64,000 nt of DNA from assembly GCF_014697075.1 (NCBI RefSeq), contig NZ_JACJRE010000022.1, positions 1 through 64,000 of the forward strand. The letters are read 5' to 3'. The DNA is from Tolypothrix sp. FACHB-123 (lineage in GTDB: Bacteria; Cyanobacteriota; Cyanobacteriia; Cyanobacteriales; Nostocaceae). Of the stretch, positions 43,109 through 52,270 are shown piece after piece. The notes beneath the pieces are model-generated. The model was not told the DNA's origin. It searched no databases and worked only from the letters and a program-made list of their open reading frames with translations. How positions within the stretch are numbered: the stretch's first letter is position 1; every line of letters begins with the position of its first letter. A program made the position numbers and the translations under genes.

Positions 43109-44377
43109 ATGATGCTAGTAAAAAAATCTCAAAAACCCAGCTTTCGGGCTAAATTAGCGATCGTGTTGGCAATTACTAACAGTTTTTTGATAGGTACTTA
43201 TTCTCTGCCTATCAATGCTTTAGAAATGCCTAACCTGCGAAAATTCATCATTGCCAAACCACCTGATGAAAGACAACCAGAAGCTGTAGAACAAGGAATT
43301 GAGCAAATTCCCACATCTCAAACACCTGTAGCACCGCAACGCCGCGAATCAATAGATTCACCTCTACCGCCCCGTGTACCGCCTACAACTACAAATGCAG
43401 CACCCCAACCAAAACCCGCAGCGCCATCCCAACCTGTAAATACAGCACCCCAACCAAAACCCGCAGCACCATCCCAACCTGTAAATACAGCACCCCAACC
43501 AAAACCCGCAGCACCATCACAACCTGTAAATACAGCACCCCAACCGAAACCAGCCGCACCATCCCAACCTGTAAATAATGCTTCTCCTCGTCCAGAGTCA
43601 GGACGGTATCAACCAAGAACTACACCACGTACAGGTAACCAGCCAACTCGTCCAGGTTCACCTATCTCTGTACCTGCAAATCTGAATTACAAGCCAATAA
43701 ATTTTGTAGATTTTGCCTTCGGTATTCTCAGCAAAGGCGATTTCCAATCTCAAGGTAGATATCATCACTTCTACCAATTTGAGGGCAGAGCAAATCAACT
43801 AGTGCAAATTAGGCTTGGTGGGAGTACTGATACACGTCGATCAAATAATCTCAGTCTCAATCCTTATATGTTTCTGCTTGACCCTGATAATAACGTCATT
43901 GTCAAGCGAGGCAGTACACAGGCAACCAATGGAATTAAAGATGCATTTGTTTTTGTCAGACTACCTGTTGACGGCACTTATACCATCGCCGTCACTAGTC
44001 GCAATCCCGGCGATACAGGTCGCTATAGTTTAGCACTGAGAAACGATCGCGCCAGCTATGCTTTAGACGAATCTGCCGAACTAACTGCCCAAAGTCTGAC
44101 TTTAAAACAAAATAAAAGCCCTTACGATATTTCCAGGTTTGAGGGCAAAAAAAATCAGCTAGTTAGTATTCGTGCAGACAGTGTATTTGAAGAATTTTCT
44201 CCTTACGTAGTCTTATTAAATTCTCAAGGTAAAATTATTGCTGCGGATAATGCTAATGATGGTAAATTCAGTGCCCTGATTGATCGCGCTAGATTACCAG
44301 AAGATGATACTTATTATGTGGTAGTGACCTCTGCTAATCCGCAAGAAAAGGGTAGATACAGATTGACTTTGTATTAA
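43109..44377 (+). CDS. Secreted protein with Pro-rich repeats and two PPC domains
   Basis: 422 residues. N-terminal signal peptide (residues about 15-38). Next comes a linker with four exact-length 15-residue repeats of A-P-Q-P-K-P-A-A-P-S-Q-P-V-N-T (DNA 43400-43579). Then two bacterial pre-peptidase C-terminal-like beta domains (about 200-305 and 320-420; Y-H-H-F-Y-Q-F-E-G-R-A-N-Q-L-V and G-T-Y-T-I-A-V-T-S-R-N-P-G-D-T-G-R-Y). PPC domains commonly mediate secretion or surface binding. No catalytic domain is present. It sits, divergently, between the two kinase-WD40 genes. Confidence 0.85.
   Translation: MMLVKKSQKPSFRAKLAIVLAITNSFLIGTYSLPINALEMPNLRKFIIAKPPDERQPEAVEQGIEQIPTSQTPVAPQRRESIDSPLPPRVPPTTTNAAPQPKPAAPSQPVNTAPQPKPAAPSQPVNTAPQPKPAAPSQPVNTAPQPKPAAPSQPVNNASPRPESGRYQPRTTPRTGNQPTRPGSPISVPANLNYKPINFVDFAFGILSKGDFQSQGRYHHFYQFEGRANQLVQIRLGGSTDTRRSNNLSLNPYMFLLDPDNNVIVKRGSTQATNGIKDAFVFVRLPVDGTYTIAVTSRNPGDTGRYSLALRNDRASYALDESAELTAQSLTLKQNKSPYDISRFEGKKNQLVSIRADSVFEEFSPYVVLLNSQGKIIAADNANDGKFSALIDRARLPEDDTYYVVVTSANPQEKGRYRLTLY
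43400..43579 (+). repeat. 45-bp in-frame tandem repeat, four copies
   Basis: Units start at 43400, 43445, 43490 and 43535; each encodes A-P-Q-P-K-P-A-A-P-S-Q-P-V-N-T (last residue N in unit 4). Differences are synonymous third-base changes, so the expansion is recent or selected at protein level. Confidence 0.9.
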
Positions 44378-44379
44378 TT

Positions 44380-44416
44380 TGGGCATTGGGCATGGGGCAT
44401 GGGGCATGGGGCATGG
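44380..44416. repeat. GGGCATT/GGGCATG heptamer tract
   Basis: Five tandem heptamers of GGGCATT/GGGCATG follow the PPC gene stop, one of several such tracts in the window. Confidence 0.75.
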
Positions 44417-44465
44417 GAAAATATATTATTTATCTCCCTTGTCTTCCTTGTCCCTCATCTAAATT

Positions 44466-45482
44466 TCACTGCACAACTGGCCAAACTTTAATATTGCGAT
44501 CCTTACCTGCACTGACAATGGTTTTGCCATTGGGGTTGAAGGCGACAGCCCAAATTTTATTGGTATGTCCTGTGAAAGTGCGGATTTCTTTTCTTTGCGG
44601 GACATTCCAAAGTTTGACAGTGTTATCCCAACCACCACTGACAAGGGTTTGACCATCAGGACTGAAAGCTATAGACCAAACTCTTTTGGCATCTGCCTTG
44701 AGGGTACTGAGTTCTCGCCCTGTGCGCAAGTTCCAAAGTTTAATCGTGCCATCCCAGCTTGCACTGGCGATGGTTTTGCCATTGGGACTGATAGCGATCG
44801 CATTAACGACATCACTATGGCCTCCCAGGCTATGTATAACTGTGCCATTAGATAAATCCCAGATTTTTATTTTCTTTTCAAAATGATTAGTGCTAACAAG
44901 AGTATTGCCGTCTGGGCTAAAGGCTAGGGAATTGATAATATCACATTCCCCCTCTATGGTGTTGATGGTTTCTCCTGTGGTCACATTCCATAATTTGATT
45001 GTCTGATCCCAACCACCACTAGCTAGAGTATTGCCATCGGGGCTGAAGGCTACAGACTGTACCGAAAGTTTATGACCTTTGAGGGTATGAATTTCTTTTC
45101 CTGTAGATAGATTCCACAGTTTGATAGTTTTGTCTATACTGCCGCTAGCGAGGATACTGCCATCCGGGCTAAAAGCTATAGAATTCACCCAATTGCTGTG
45201 ACCTGTTAATGTACGGAGTTTTTGCCCAGTATTCAAATTCCACAATTTGATTGTGTTATCTGTGCTGACGCTAGCAAGCGTGTTACCATCGGGACTAATG
45301 GCTACATCTTTGACTGAACCAGAATTCTCATTGAGATTTAAGATTTCTGATACTCGTTCATTGGTATCCGCATTACCACTGCTGGCAGCTAAGGGAACTT
45401 GCGAAGACATGCCAAATCCTAACACCAGGAAAGCTGTGGTTGTTAAGACTTTAAGTTTTGAGTTAGTGAGATTTACAGACAT
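44466..45482 (-). CDS. Secreted WD40-repeat protein
   Basis: About 338 residues from the ATG at 45482, preceded by GGGAG at a suitable distance; a longer frame to 45518 lacks that. A signal-like start (V-L-T-T-T-A-F-L-V-L-G-F-G-M-S-S) is followed by seven WD40 repeats that would close one propeller (I-K-L-W-N, I-A-F-S-P-D-G and A-S-G-S/G-W-D repeated about every 42 residues). No kinase part is present. It lies between the two kinase-WD40 genes in the same direction and could be a soluble partner or decoy of their propellers (speculative). Confidence 0.87.
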   Translation of the reverse strand: MSVNLTNSKLKVLTTTAFLVLGFGMSSQVPLAASSGNADTNERVSEILNLNENSGSVKDVAISPDGNTLASVSTDNTIKLWNLNTGQKLRTLTGHSNWVNSIAFSPDGSILASGSIDKTIKLWNLSTGKEIHTLKGHKLSVQSVAFSPDGNTLASGGWDQTIKLWNVTTGETINTIEGECDIINSLAFSPDGNTLVSTNHFEKKIKIWDLSNGTVIHSLGGHSDVVNAIAISPNGKTIASASWDGTIKLWNLRTGRELSTLKADAKRVWSIAFSPDGQTLVSGGWDNTVKLWNVPQRKEIRTFTGHTNKIWAVAFNPNGKTIVSAGKDRNIKVWPVVQ

Positions 45483-45595
45483 CGCAGATCTCCCAGTAGT
45501 ACTGCCTGAATGCTGCACAATAACATAGCAAGCACATCGATAAAATTACTGAATATTATATTAAATTATTATTATATATAGTTACTCAACTTTAT

Positions 45596-47638
45596 CTATC
45601 TCGACAGTTGCCAAATCTTAATAGTGTTGTCCTCACTACCACTGATGAGGGTTTTACCATCTGGGCTAAAGTTAAGAGATGTTACTGTATTGCTATGGGC
45701 AACTAAAGTGGCAATTTCTGCGCCTGTAGTTAAATTCCATACTTTAATTGTGCGATCGCGGCTACCGCTAGCAAGGCTTTTTCCATCTGGGCTAATGGCT
45801 AAAGACGTGACTGTATTATCATGACCTACTAGTGTCCGAATTTCCATACCTGTAGTGATATTCCACAGTTTAATTGTCAGATCGCGGTTTGCACTAGCTA
45901 AAGTTTGACCATCAGGACTCATAGCTAAAGAGGTAATCGTTTTGTTATCTCCTCTGAGGGTGCGAATTATGTATCCTTTATCTAAATTCCACAATTTGAT
46001 AGTTTTATCAAAACTACCGCTAGCCAGAATTTTCCCATCTGGACTAATAGCTATGGAACGCACCCAGAATTTATGTCCCTGCAATGTATAAATTTCTCTT
46101 CCTGTAGTTAAATTCCAAACTTTGATAGTGTTGTCATCACTACCACTGATCAAGGTTTTACCATCGGGGCTAATAGTTAAAGCATGAATTGAGTCAGAAT
46201 GTCCCGTTAAGGTGCGAATTACTTTACCTGTCGCCAAATTCCAAACTTTGATGGTACTGTCATCACTACCACTGACTAATTTTTTGCCATTGGGGCTGAT
46301 AATGACTGCATTCACTCTTTGGGAATGACCCTTGAAGTTAGAGATTACTTTACCTGTGGCGAGATGCCAAACTTTAATTATGCGATCGCTATTACTAGCT
46401 AACAACCGACCATCACGACTAATCGCCACAGATAAAACCCCATTTTCCTGTCCTGATAGGGTATTGGCTAAAGAAATTTTCTCTAATGATCTAGATGTTT
46501 TTGACTGCTGAGTCAAAACAGCCTCCGTATTCCGAGGACGATTATGTTGTTGACTCAGGCGAGACAATAAACTACTGTGCAGTTCGAGAAATGGTTTATA
46601 CCAAAAGTCACCAAATCCAAATAACAAAAGTACAGAAGAAGTCAAAATCAGTAGTCTCAAGAAATTATATTTCTTAGGTAAATATTGTGTCTGGGTTTTT
46701 GGTGTTTTAGCCGAAAATTTAACTACAGGTAACACCCGTCTTTGTGGTTTTTGTGACAAATTTTGGATAACTTCATCAGTAGATTGATAACGCTTATGGA
46801 TATCTTTTTGTAACAGCTTATCCATGACCCGATCCAATTCTGAATTTAAAGGTTTACGCAAATATTGCCGCCAATTTGTTACCCAAGAATAGCCATGTTC
46901 TGTCCACAACTGAAATGGAGAAATTCCCGTCAGTAAATGAAAGCAAGTAGTTCCCAAACCAAACAAATCGCTAGCTGGATAAGCTTTACCATCGCGAATT
47001 TGTTCAATAGGGGAGTAACCATGAGAACCAATCGAAGTACCAATTTTATTTTGGACTCTGGCTGTTAATTGCTTAGAAGAACCAAAATCAATTAAACATA
47101 AACGTCCATCACTGTGACGGCGGATAATATTTTCTGGCTTAAGATCTCGGTGAATCACGCCGCGATCGTGAATAAATTTGAGGATAGGTAATAAATCCAG
47201 CAACAGTGCGTGAATATCCTTATCCTTATAGGTTTTACCATGCTGCAACTCCATTAACAAATTCTGACCATTGATAAATTGTTGTACTAAATACAGACAA
47301 TGGTCTTGTTCAAAATAAGCTAATAAAGTCGGAATTTGCGGATGTTCTCCGAGTTGTTGTAGTCGTTTAGCTTCTTCAGCAAATAACTCCATCGCCTTTT
47401 TTTGCGACCAAGTTCCTTGAAACTTTGGAGCTAATTGTTTGACTACGCAGCGTTCGTGTAGTTTATCTACATCTTGTGATAAATAAGTTCTACCAAATCC
47501 CCCCTCATCCGAAAGGACGCGAATAACACGGAAGCGATTTCTTAACAGTCCTGAGAGTGGGGTATTACAGGCTTGGCAAAACTTATTTTCATCGGAATTT
47601 AGTGGATTTGAGCAATCAGGATTTAAGCAGCAGATCAT
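45596..47638 (-). CDS. Ser/Thr protein kinase with C-terminal WD40 propeller (2)
   Basis: About 680 residues from the ATG at 47638 (M-I-C-C-L-N-P-D-C), matching the paralogue's start; a frame start at 47665 adds nine residues without homology. Architecture as the protein at 40800-42815: zinc-ribbon-like Cys pairs, Hanks kinase (G-G-F-G-R-T-Y, H-R-D-L-K-P-E-N, D-F-G-S-S-K) at about 30-300, one membrane helix near 335-352 and seven WD40 repeats. Both share the unusual S-D-E-G-G-F-G-R-T-Y loop, so they arose by duplication. The substrates are unknown. Confidence 0.93.
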   Translation of the reverse strand: MICCLNPDCSNPLNSDENKFCQACNTPLSGLLRNRFRVIRVLSDEGGFGRTYLSQDVDKLHERCVVKQLAPKFQGTWSQKKAMELFAEEAKRLQQLGEHPQIPTLLAYFEQDHCLYLVQQFINGQNLLMELQHGKTYKDKDIHALLLDLLPILKFIHDRGVIHRDLKPENIIRRHSDGRLCLIDFGSSKQLTARVQNKIGTSIGSHGYSPIEQIRDGKAYPASDLFGLGTTCFHLLTGISPFQLWTEHGYSWVTNWRQYLRKPLNSELDRVMDKLLQKDIHKRYQSTDEVIQNLSQKPQRRVLPVVKFSAKTPKTQTQYLPKKYNFLRLLILTSSVLLLFGFGDFWYKPFLELHSSLLSRLSQQHNRPRNTEAVLTQQSKTSRSLEKISLANTLSGQENGVLSVAISRDGRLLASNSDRIIKVWHLATGKVISNFKGHSQRVNAVIISPNGKKLVSGSDDSTIKVWNLATGKVIRTLTGHSDSIHALTISPDGKTLISGSDDNTIKVWNLTTGREIYTLQGHKFWVRSIAISPDGKILASGSFDKTIKLWNLDKGYIIRTLRGDNKTITSLAMSPDGQTLASANRDLTIKLWNITTGMEIRTLVGHDNTVTSLAISPDGKSLASGSRDRTIKVWNLTTGAEIATLVAHSNTVTSLNFSPDGKTLISGSEDNTIKIWQLSR

Positions 47639-48153
47639 GAGATGATAGGCGCTACTGCATGACAAATTATGCTAAGTTTTATCCGCAATTTCCCTAGTTT
47701 TAAACTAGCTCTTGTTTACTGATGGTAGATTATCCCTGTGTTGGAAACGGGGATTTACTTAAGATAGTCAGCGTTTGTAGATTATAGTCAATTTTCCCCT
47801 AATTGAGGAAAATTACAAGAGCTAAAATAATTATTTCTTGATGATATAATAATCAGATTTTCAAATCTGTGAAAAATGTAACTAAAGGGCATGGGGCATG
47901 GGGCATTGGGCATTGGGCATTGGGCATTGGGCATGGGGAAGAAATTAATGATGCCTATACGGTGATGGCTGGAAAATAGGGAATATGGCGTATTTTCAAA
48001 TCCTAAAAGCCTTCAGGAACCAATGCTTGAGACTATATGAACAAAGCCCACCTGCGTGGGCTAAAAAGCTTGCTTTTTCATAATTCCTACAGGCAGACTT
48101 AGTATCTGTAGCCACACCCGGGTTAAATGTCCCATCACCCATGCCCCATGCCC
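47639..48153. other. 515-bp spacer with repeats and hairpins
   Basis: It holds a GGGCATG/GGGCATT heptamer tract (47887-47939, about seven units). A hairpin AGCCCAC-CTGC-GTGGGCT lies at 48045-48062, then a smaller AAAAAGC-TT-GCTTTTT hairpin at 48063-48078. A short CCCATG tract adjoins the kinase end (48128-48153). No gene was recognised. Confidence 0.55.
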
Positions 48154-49200
48154 TTATTTCTTATTAAGTTTCGCTTTCCATTCGCGAATTGCGATCGCAG
48201 TTTTTTGCGCTGGTGTCAGGTAGCCTTGAGCAAGTTCTGGTTTTTTGTGAGTATGACTTCTAGGTGGTTGGGTAGTTAAACAGTTAGTCAAAGTCGGTAC
48301 ATAGCTTTCTATTTCCAATGCTCTCAGCACATCCTGCGCCGACTTAAACCGCTCTTTTACAGGAATTTTCACCATTTTGCCCAAAATCAGGGCAAAACTC
48401 TCACTCACATTTACTTCCTGTTGCCAACAAATCTCACCAGTATTCTGATCGTAAGAAAATTCTAAAGGGCTTTTACCAGTCAGTAAGTAAAGACAAGTCA
48501 CCCCCAAAGCATAAATATCACTTGCATAGACTGAATTTAAAGAAAACTGTTCTGGTGGTGCATATCCCATTGTGCCGACAAAATTAGTCGTAGCATGGCG
48601 ATGGATTGAGTTTTGACCAGCGTTAACTAATTCCTGTTTCACTGCACCGAAATCAATCAGTACAATTCGCCCATCGTCTTCACAACGCAACAAGTTATGT
48701 GGCTTGATATCGCGATGGATCGTGCCATGTTGATGAATATATTTTAAGACTGGTAATAATTCCTGCAAAAATTTTCTAACTGTGGCTTCATTTTTGAGGC
48801 CAGTTTTTTTTATCTCACGCGCCAAAGTAGAACCACGCACATATTCTTGAACTAAATAAAACTCTCCTTTGACTTCAAAGTAGTCTAATAACATGGGGAT
48901 TTGAGGATGATTACCTAGTTCACCCAAAGCTTTTGCTTCTTTTTTAAACCTCTGACAGGCTCTTTCCCAACTTTTGATACTAGTAACCTTGGGGCAAAGT
49001 TGTTTAATTACACACAAGGGCTTACCAGGTAATACAGCATTTTTAGCTAAAAAGGTAATCCCAAAGCCACCTCTACCCAAAACTTGGAGAATTTCATAGC
49101 GATCGCGAAATCTTTCGGGAGAGCCACACATGCGACCAAGTCGAGTTTCCTGCAAAATCCACTCGTGCAGCTGTGTTAATTGTGGAGGAAATCGATTCAT
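48154..49200 (-). CDS. Ser/Thr protein kinase (no WD40 domain)
   Basis: About 348 residues from the ATG at 49200; upstream TTG codons are unlikely starts. Hanks-type kinase: G-R-G-G-F-G-I-T-F near residue 40, the V-I-K-Q-L-C-P lysine, H-R-D-I-K-P-H-N near 160, D-F-G-A-V-K near 182 and A-P-P-E-Q-F in the P+1 loop. The C-terminal 70 residues are polar and basic (R-S-H-T-H-K-K-P-E-L). No membrane helix or WD40 repeats were seen. It is the third kinase within 8 kb. Confidence 0.9.
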   Translation of the reverse strand: MNRFPPQLTQLHEWILQETRLGRMCGSPERFRDRYEILQVLGRGGFGITFLAKNAVLPGKPLCVIKQLCPKVTSIKSWERACQRFKKEAKALGELGNHPQIPMLLDYFEVKGEFYLVQEYVRGSTLAREIKKTGLKNEATVRKFLQELLPVLKYIHQHGTIHRDIKPHNLLRCEDDGRIVLIDFGAVKQELVNAGQNSIHRHATTNFVGTMGYAPPEQFSLNSVYASDIYALGVTCLYLLTGKSPLEFSYDQNTGEICWQQEVNVSESFALILGKMVKIPVKERFKSAQDVLRALEIESYVPTLTNCLTTQPPRSHTHKKPELAQGYLTPAQKTAIAIREWKAKLNKK

Positions 49201-49551
49201 TCTCAACAAAGGCTACTCTTTATAGCCTTTAATTTAACTATAAAGGTGTTTCCGTGCTAGTAGAATTACTATATCTTTGCACAATCATGATTTATCCCCC
49301 TGTTTAAGGACAAAATTCCCTATCAAAAATTCACATTCATCAGTGAATTTACTATTTTTAGGATTAAATTGTCTGTTCGCTAATGCAGATAAAAATAGCC
49401 ACTTGGTTGACTGGAATATTTGTAGCATTGATTACTATGCACAGTTTTATCGTTAAGGGAACACCCTACAGATAATGTCAGAAATTAAATACAAGTAATA
49501 TAAATCCTATACATATAATTGCTGCTTGGAAAATAGAGGGATTTTATACTA
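49201..49551. other. 351-bp spacer with a possible 30-codon hydrophobic frame
   Basis: A frame at 49383-49475 (+) encodes 30 residues with a hydrophobic core (W-L-T-G-I-F-V-A-L-I-T-M). It has no clear ribosome site, so I do not call it a gene. Otherwise no repeats were seen. Confidence 0.4.
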
Positions 49552-50103
49552 ATGGACAAATGGTTGGTGATTAATTGGCACGCAATTTTTGTACCTAGTA
49601 TCAGCGTGCTGGAATTGGTAATTCGCGGTTCTCTAGTCTACCTAGCGTTGTTCTCAGTACTGCGCTGGCTACCTAACCGACAAATGGGAACTCTAGGAAT
49701 TACCGATTTACTTGTAGTTGTGTTGTTTGCTGAAGCTGCTCAAAACGCAATGGCCAGTAATTATACATCGATTACTGAAGGGGGTATTCTGGTAGGAACT
49801 GTGATTTTTTGGAGCTATTTGCTTAACTGGTTAGGTTACAAACTTCCGCAGTTTCAGCGCTTGCTTAATCCCCCACCTTTGCTGTTGGTAAAAAATGGCC
49901 GAATGATTCACCGACATCTAGAACGGGAATTAATTACAGAAGAAGAGTTGATGAGTAAGTTACGCCAGCAAAGTATCGAATATCTGGAAGATGTGAAGTT
50001 AGCATTTATGGAAGCTGACGGTAGCATTAGTGTCATCACCTCCGACAGCAAAACTAACTTGATGCCTCCAGAAGAAAGTAAATCAAAAAGCGATCTGTCC
50101 TAA
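49552..50103 (+). CDS. DUF421 (YetF-like) membrane protein
   Basis: 183 residues: three membrane helices (about 20-45, 55-72, 75-95) then a soluble C-terminal YetF domain. Family segments R-Q-M-G-T-L-G-I-T-D-L-L-V-V-V-L and P-P-L-L-L-V-K-N-G-R-M-I-H-R are clear. DUF421 proteins are widespread; no function is established. The purB start lies 40 bp downstream, so the two may be co-transcribed. Confidence 0.88.
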   Translation: MDKWLVINWHAIFVPSISVLELVIRGSLVYLALFSVLRWLPNRQMGTLGITDLLVVVLFAEAAQNAMASNYTSITEGGILVGTVIFWSYLLNWLGYKLPQFQRLLNPPPLLLVKNGRMIHRHLERELITEEELMSKLRQQSIEYLEDVKLAFMEADGSISVITSDSKTNLMPPEESKSKSDLS

Positions 50104-50143
50104 TAAAAATGTAAAATATGACGGTTGTATTCTGTGGCGGATT

Positions 50144-51439
50144 GTGATTGATCGTTATACCTTGCCCGAAATGGGTAATCTTTGGAGTGAAGCCTATAAG
50201 CTAGAAACTTGGTTACAAGTAGAAATTGCTGTTTGTGAGGCACAAGCTGAGTTGGGTTACATTCCCGCTGAGGCGGTTGCAGAAATTAAAGCCAAGGCGA
50301 ATTTTGATCCTAAGCGGGTGTTAGAAATTGAGGCTGAAGTCCGCCACGATGTGATTGCTTTTTTAACAAATGTCAATGAATATGTTGGTGATGCTGGACG
50401 TTATATTCACCTGGGCTTAACAAGTTCGGATGTGCTAGATACAGCTTTAGCATTGCAATTGGTAGCCAGTTTAGATGTGTTGCTGCAACGTCTAGAAGAT
50501 TTAATTCAAGCTATTCGCAATAAAGCCAAAGAACACCGTTATACAGTGATGATTGGTCGTTCTCACGGTATTCACGCAGAACCCATCACCTTTGGTTTTA
50601 AACTAGCTGGGTGGTTAGCCGAGGTATTGCGCCACCAAGAACGGTTACAGACTCTGCGTAAAACAATTGCTGTAGGCAAGATTTCTGGCGCAGTGGGAAC
50701 CTATGCAAATATTGAACCCCGTGTAGAAGCGATCGCTTGTCAAAAACTCGGACTCAAACCAGATACCGCCTCTACACAAGTGATCTCCCGCGATATTCAC
50801 GCCGACTATGTACAGCAATTAGCCTTAGTCGCCGCATCTATCGAACGGTTTGCAGTGGAAATTCGTAACCTGCAAAAAACCGACGTTCTGGAAGTGGAAG
50901 AATTCTTCGCTAAAGGGCAAAAAGGTTCCTCAGCTATGCCCCACAAGCGCAATCCCATCCGTTCTGAACGGCTAACAGGAATGGCGCGCTTAGTCAGAAG
51001 CCATGCAGGTGCAGCTTTAGAAGATGTAGCACTATGGCACGAAAGAGATATTTCCCACAGTTCTGTAGAACGGGTAGTTCTGCCAGATGCTTGCATTTTG
51101 ACTCATTTTATGCTGCATGAAATTACTGACTTGGTAACCAACCTACTGGTATACCCAGAAAACATGCAACGTAACCTCAACTGCTATGGCGGGGTAGTAT
51201 TTAGCCAGAAAGTGCTACTAGCCTTAGTAGAAAAGGGAGTTAACCGGGAAGAAGCTTATGCGATCGTGCAATCAAATGCCCACGCCGCCTGGAATAAACC
51301 AGAAGGAAACTTCCACGACTTAATTACTAAAGACCCCCGCGTCACCGAAAAGTTAACCTCAGCAGAAATTGAGTTATGTTTTGACCCTCAACAACATCTG
51401 CGGCATTTAGAACAAGTTTATCAACGACTAGGGATTTAG
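50144..51439 (+). CDS. purB: Adenylosuccinate lyase
   Basis: 431 residues, starting with GTG. It is a member of the fumarase/aspartase superfamily. The signature G-S-S-A-M-P-H-K-R-N-P near 263-273 contains the mobile loop with the catalytic Ser, and the H-x-x-x-x-x-x-x-x-E-P-I-T-F and T-S-S-D-V regions complete the site. The enzyme acts twice in purine synthesis: it splits SAICAR to AICAR and adenylosuccinate to AMP, releasing fumarate. Cytosolic homotetramer (family knowledge). It is followed by a repeat tract. Confidence 0.97.
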   Translation: MIDRYTLPEMGNLWSEAYKLETWLQVEIAVCEAQAELGYIPAEAVAEIKAKANFDPKRVLEIEAEVRHDVIAFLTNVNEYVGDAGRYIHLGLTSSDVLDTALALQLVASLDVLLQRLEDLIQAIRNKAKEHRYTVMIGRSHGIHAEPITFGFKLAGWLAEVLRHQERLQTLRKTIAVGKISGAVGTYANIEPRVEAIACQKLGLKPDTASTQVISRDIHADYVQQLALVAASIERFAVEIRNLQKTDVLEVEEFFAKGQKGSSAMPHKRNPIRSERLTGMARLVRSHAGAALEDVALWHERDISHSSVERVVLPDACILTHFMLHEITDLVTNLLVYPENMQRNLNCYGGVVFSQKVLLALVEKGVNREEAYAIVQSNAHAAWNKPEGNFHDLITKDPRVTEKLTSAEIELCFDPQQHLRHLEQVYQRLGI

Positions 51440-51440
51440 G

Positions 51441-51484
51441 AATGGGGTATGGGGTATGGGGTATGGGGCATTGGGCATTGGGCA
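51441..51484. repeat. GGGTATG/GGGCATT heptamer tract
   Basis: Six tandem heptamers follow the purB stop (three GGGTATG-type units, then GGGCATT-type). Same repeat class as at 44380, 47887 and 32496. Confidence 0.75.
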
Positions 51485-51650
51485 AGAGTCACTAACTTGT
51501 CCTCCTTGTCCCCTTGTCCCCTTCCCCCTCCTACCCACAAACAAAATTTTTTGTTGTAAAATATTATATAGCTGACATACTTACCCAATCGCATCTGCCA
51601 AGTCGATTAATTTCCTTAAAAGCCTATTGAATAAGGCTTCCAGTGCCGTG

Positions 51651-52208
51651 ATGATTGAAATCCTAGCCGCACTTTCTGCTTCTGCGGCAGCAGGCATCAG
51701 AATAGGTTTACCCCTACTAATTATGGGATTGTTGCACGGAGTTCAACTGTGGTCAAAAGTCCCAATTTTGTCTTATATTTCGCCACCAGTGTTGCTAGGC
51801 TTGTTTAGTATCTGGTCTTTGGTCGAACTGGTAGCTTCCAAAAGACGCTTGGGGCAAAGAGTACTACAAATATTTGAATTGCTATTGTCCCCGATTGTCG
51901 GAGCAATTCTGGGTTTAGCCGCTGCTTCAACAGCTATATCACCCCATTGGCTAATTGCTTTGATTGGTGGTTTGTTGGCATTGGTATTGCAACTCGTGCA
52001 AGTTGGCTGGTTTTATCGCTTGCGTGGTTTACCTTTGTGGGCAACATTTCTGCAAGATTTTTTGTGTGTTGTTTTAATCATATTTGCTTTTCATGCCCCT
52101 TGGCCAGGAGGATTAATTACTTTTATCCTCCTTTGGTTCGCAATTCACAGTGCTAAACAATGGTATGACTGGTATTGGCAATATCGCCATCGGCAGTCAA
52201 AAAGCTAG
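51651..52208 (+). CDS. DUF4126 family membrane protein
   Basis: About 185 residues from the ATG at 51651 (an adjacent GTG and a TTG at 51627 are alternatives). Five to six hydrophobic segments. The start A-A-L-S-A-S-A-A-A-G-I-R-I-G-L-P-L-L matches the DUF4126 family, whose members resemble small permease-like proteins. The middle K-R-R-L-G-Q-R-V-L loop and W-F-Y-R-L-R-G-L-P-L-W segment are typical. The function is unknown. Confidence 0.85.
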   Translation: MIEILAALSASAAAGIRIGLPLLIMGLLHGVQLWSKVPILSYISPPVLLGLFSIWSLVELVASKRRLGQRVLQIFELLLSPIVGAILGLAAASTAISPHWLIALIGGLLALVLQLVQVGWFYRLRGLPLWATFLQDFLCVVLIIFAFHAPWPGGLITFILLWFAIHSAKQWYDWYWQYRHRQSKS

Positions 52209-52270
52209 GAAATAATTTTAGATTCACCTTTTAACTGAAATCTGGAGAATTTCACAAGATAGGCTAAAGA

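Noticed and set aside
49383-49475. A 30-codon hydrophobic frame upstream of the DUF421 gene
   Set aside because: No ribosome site and AT-rich sequence makes chance hydrophobic frames likely.
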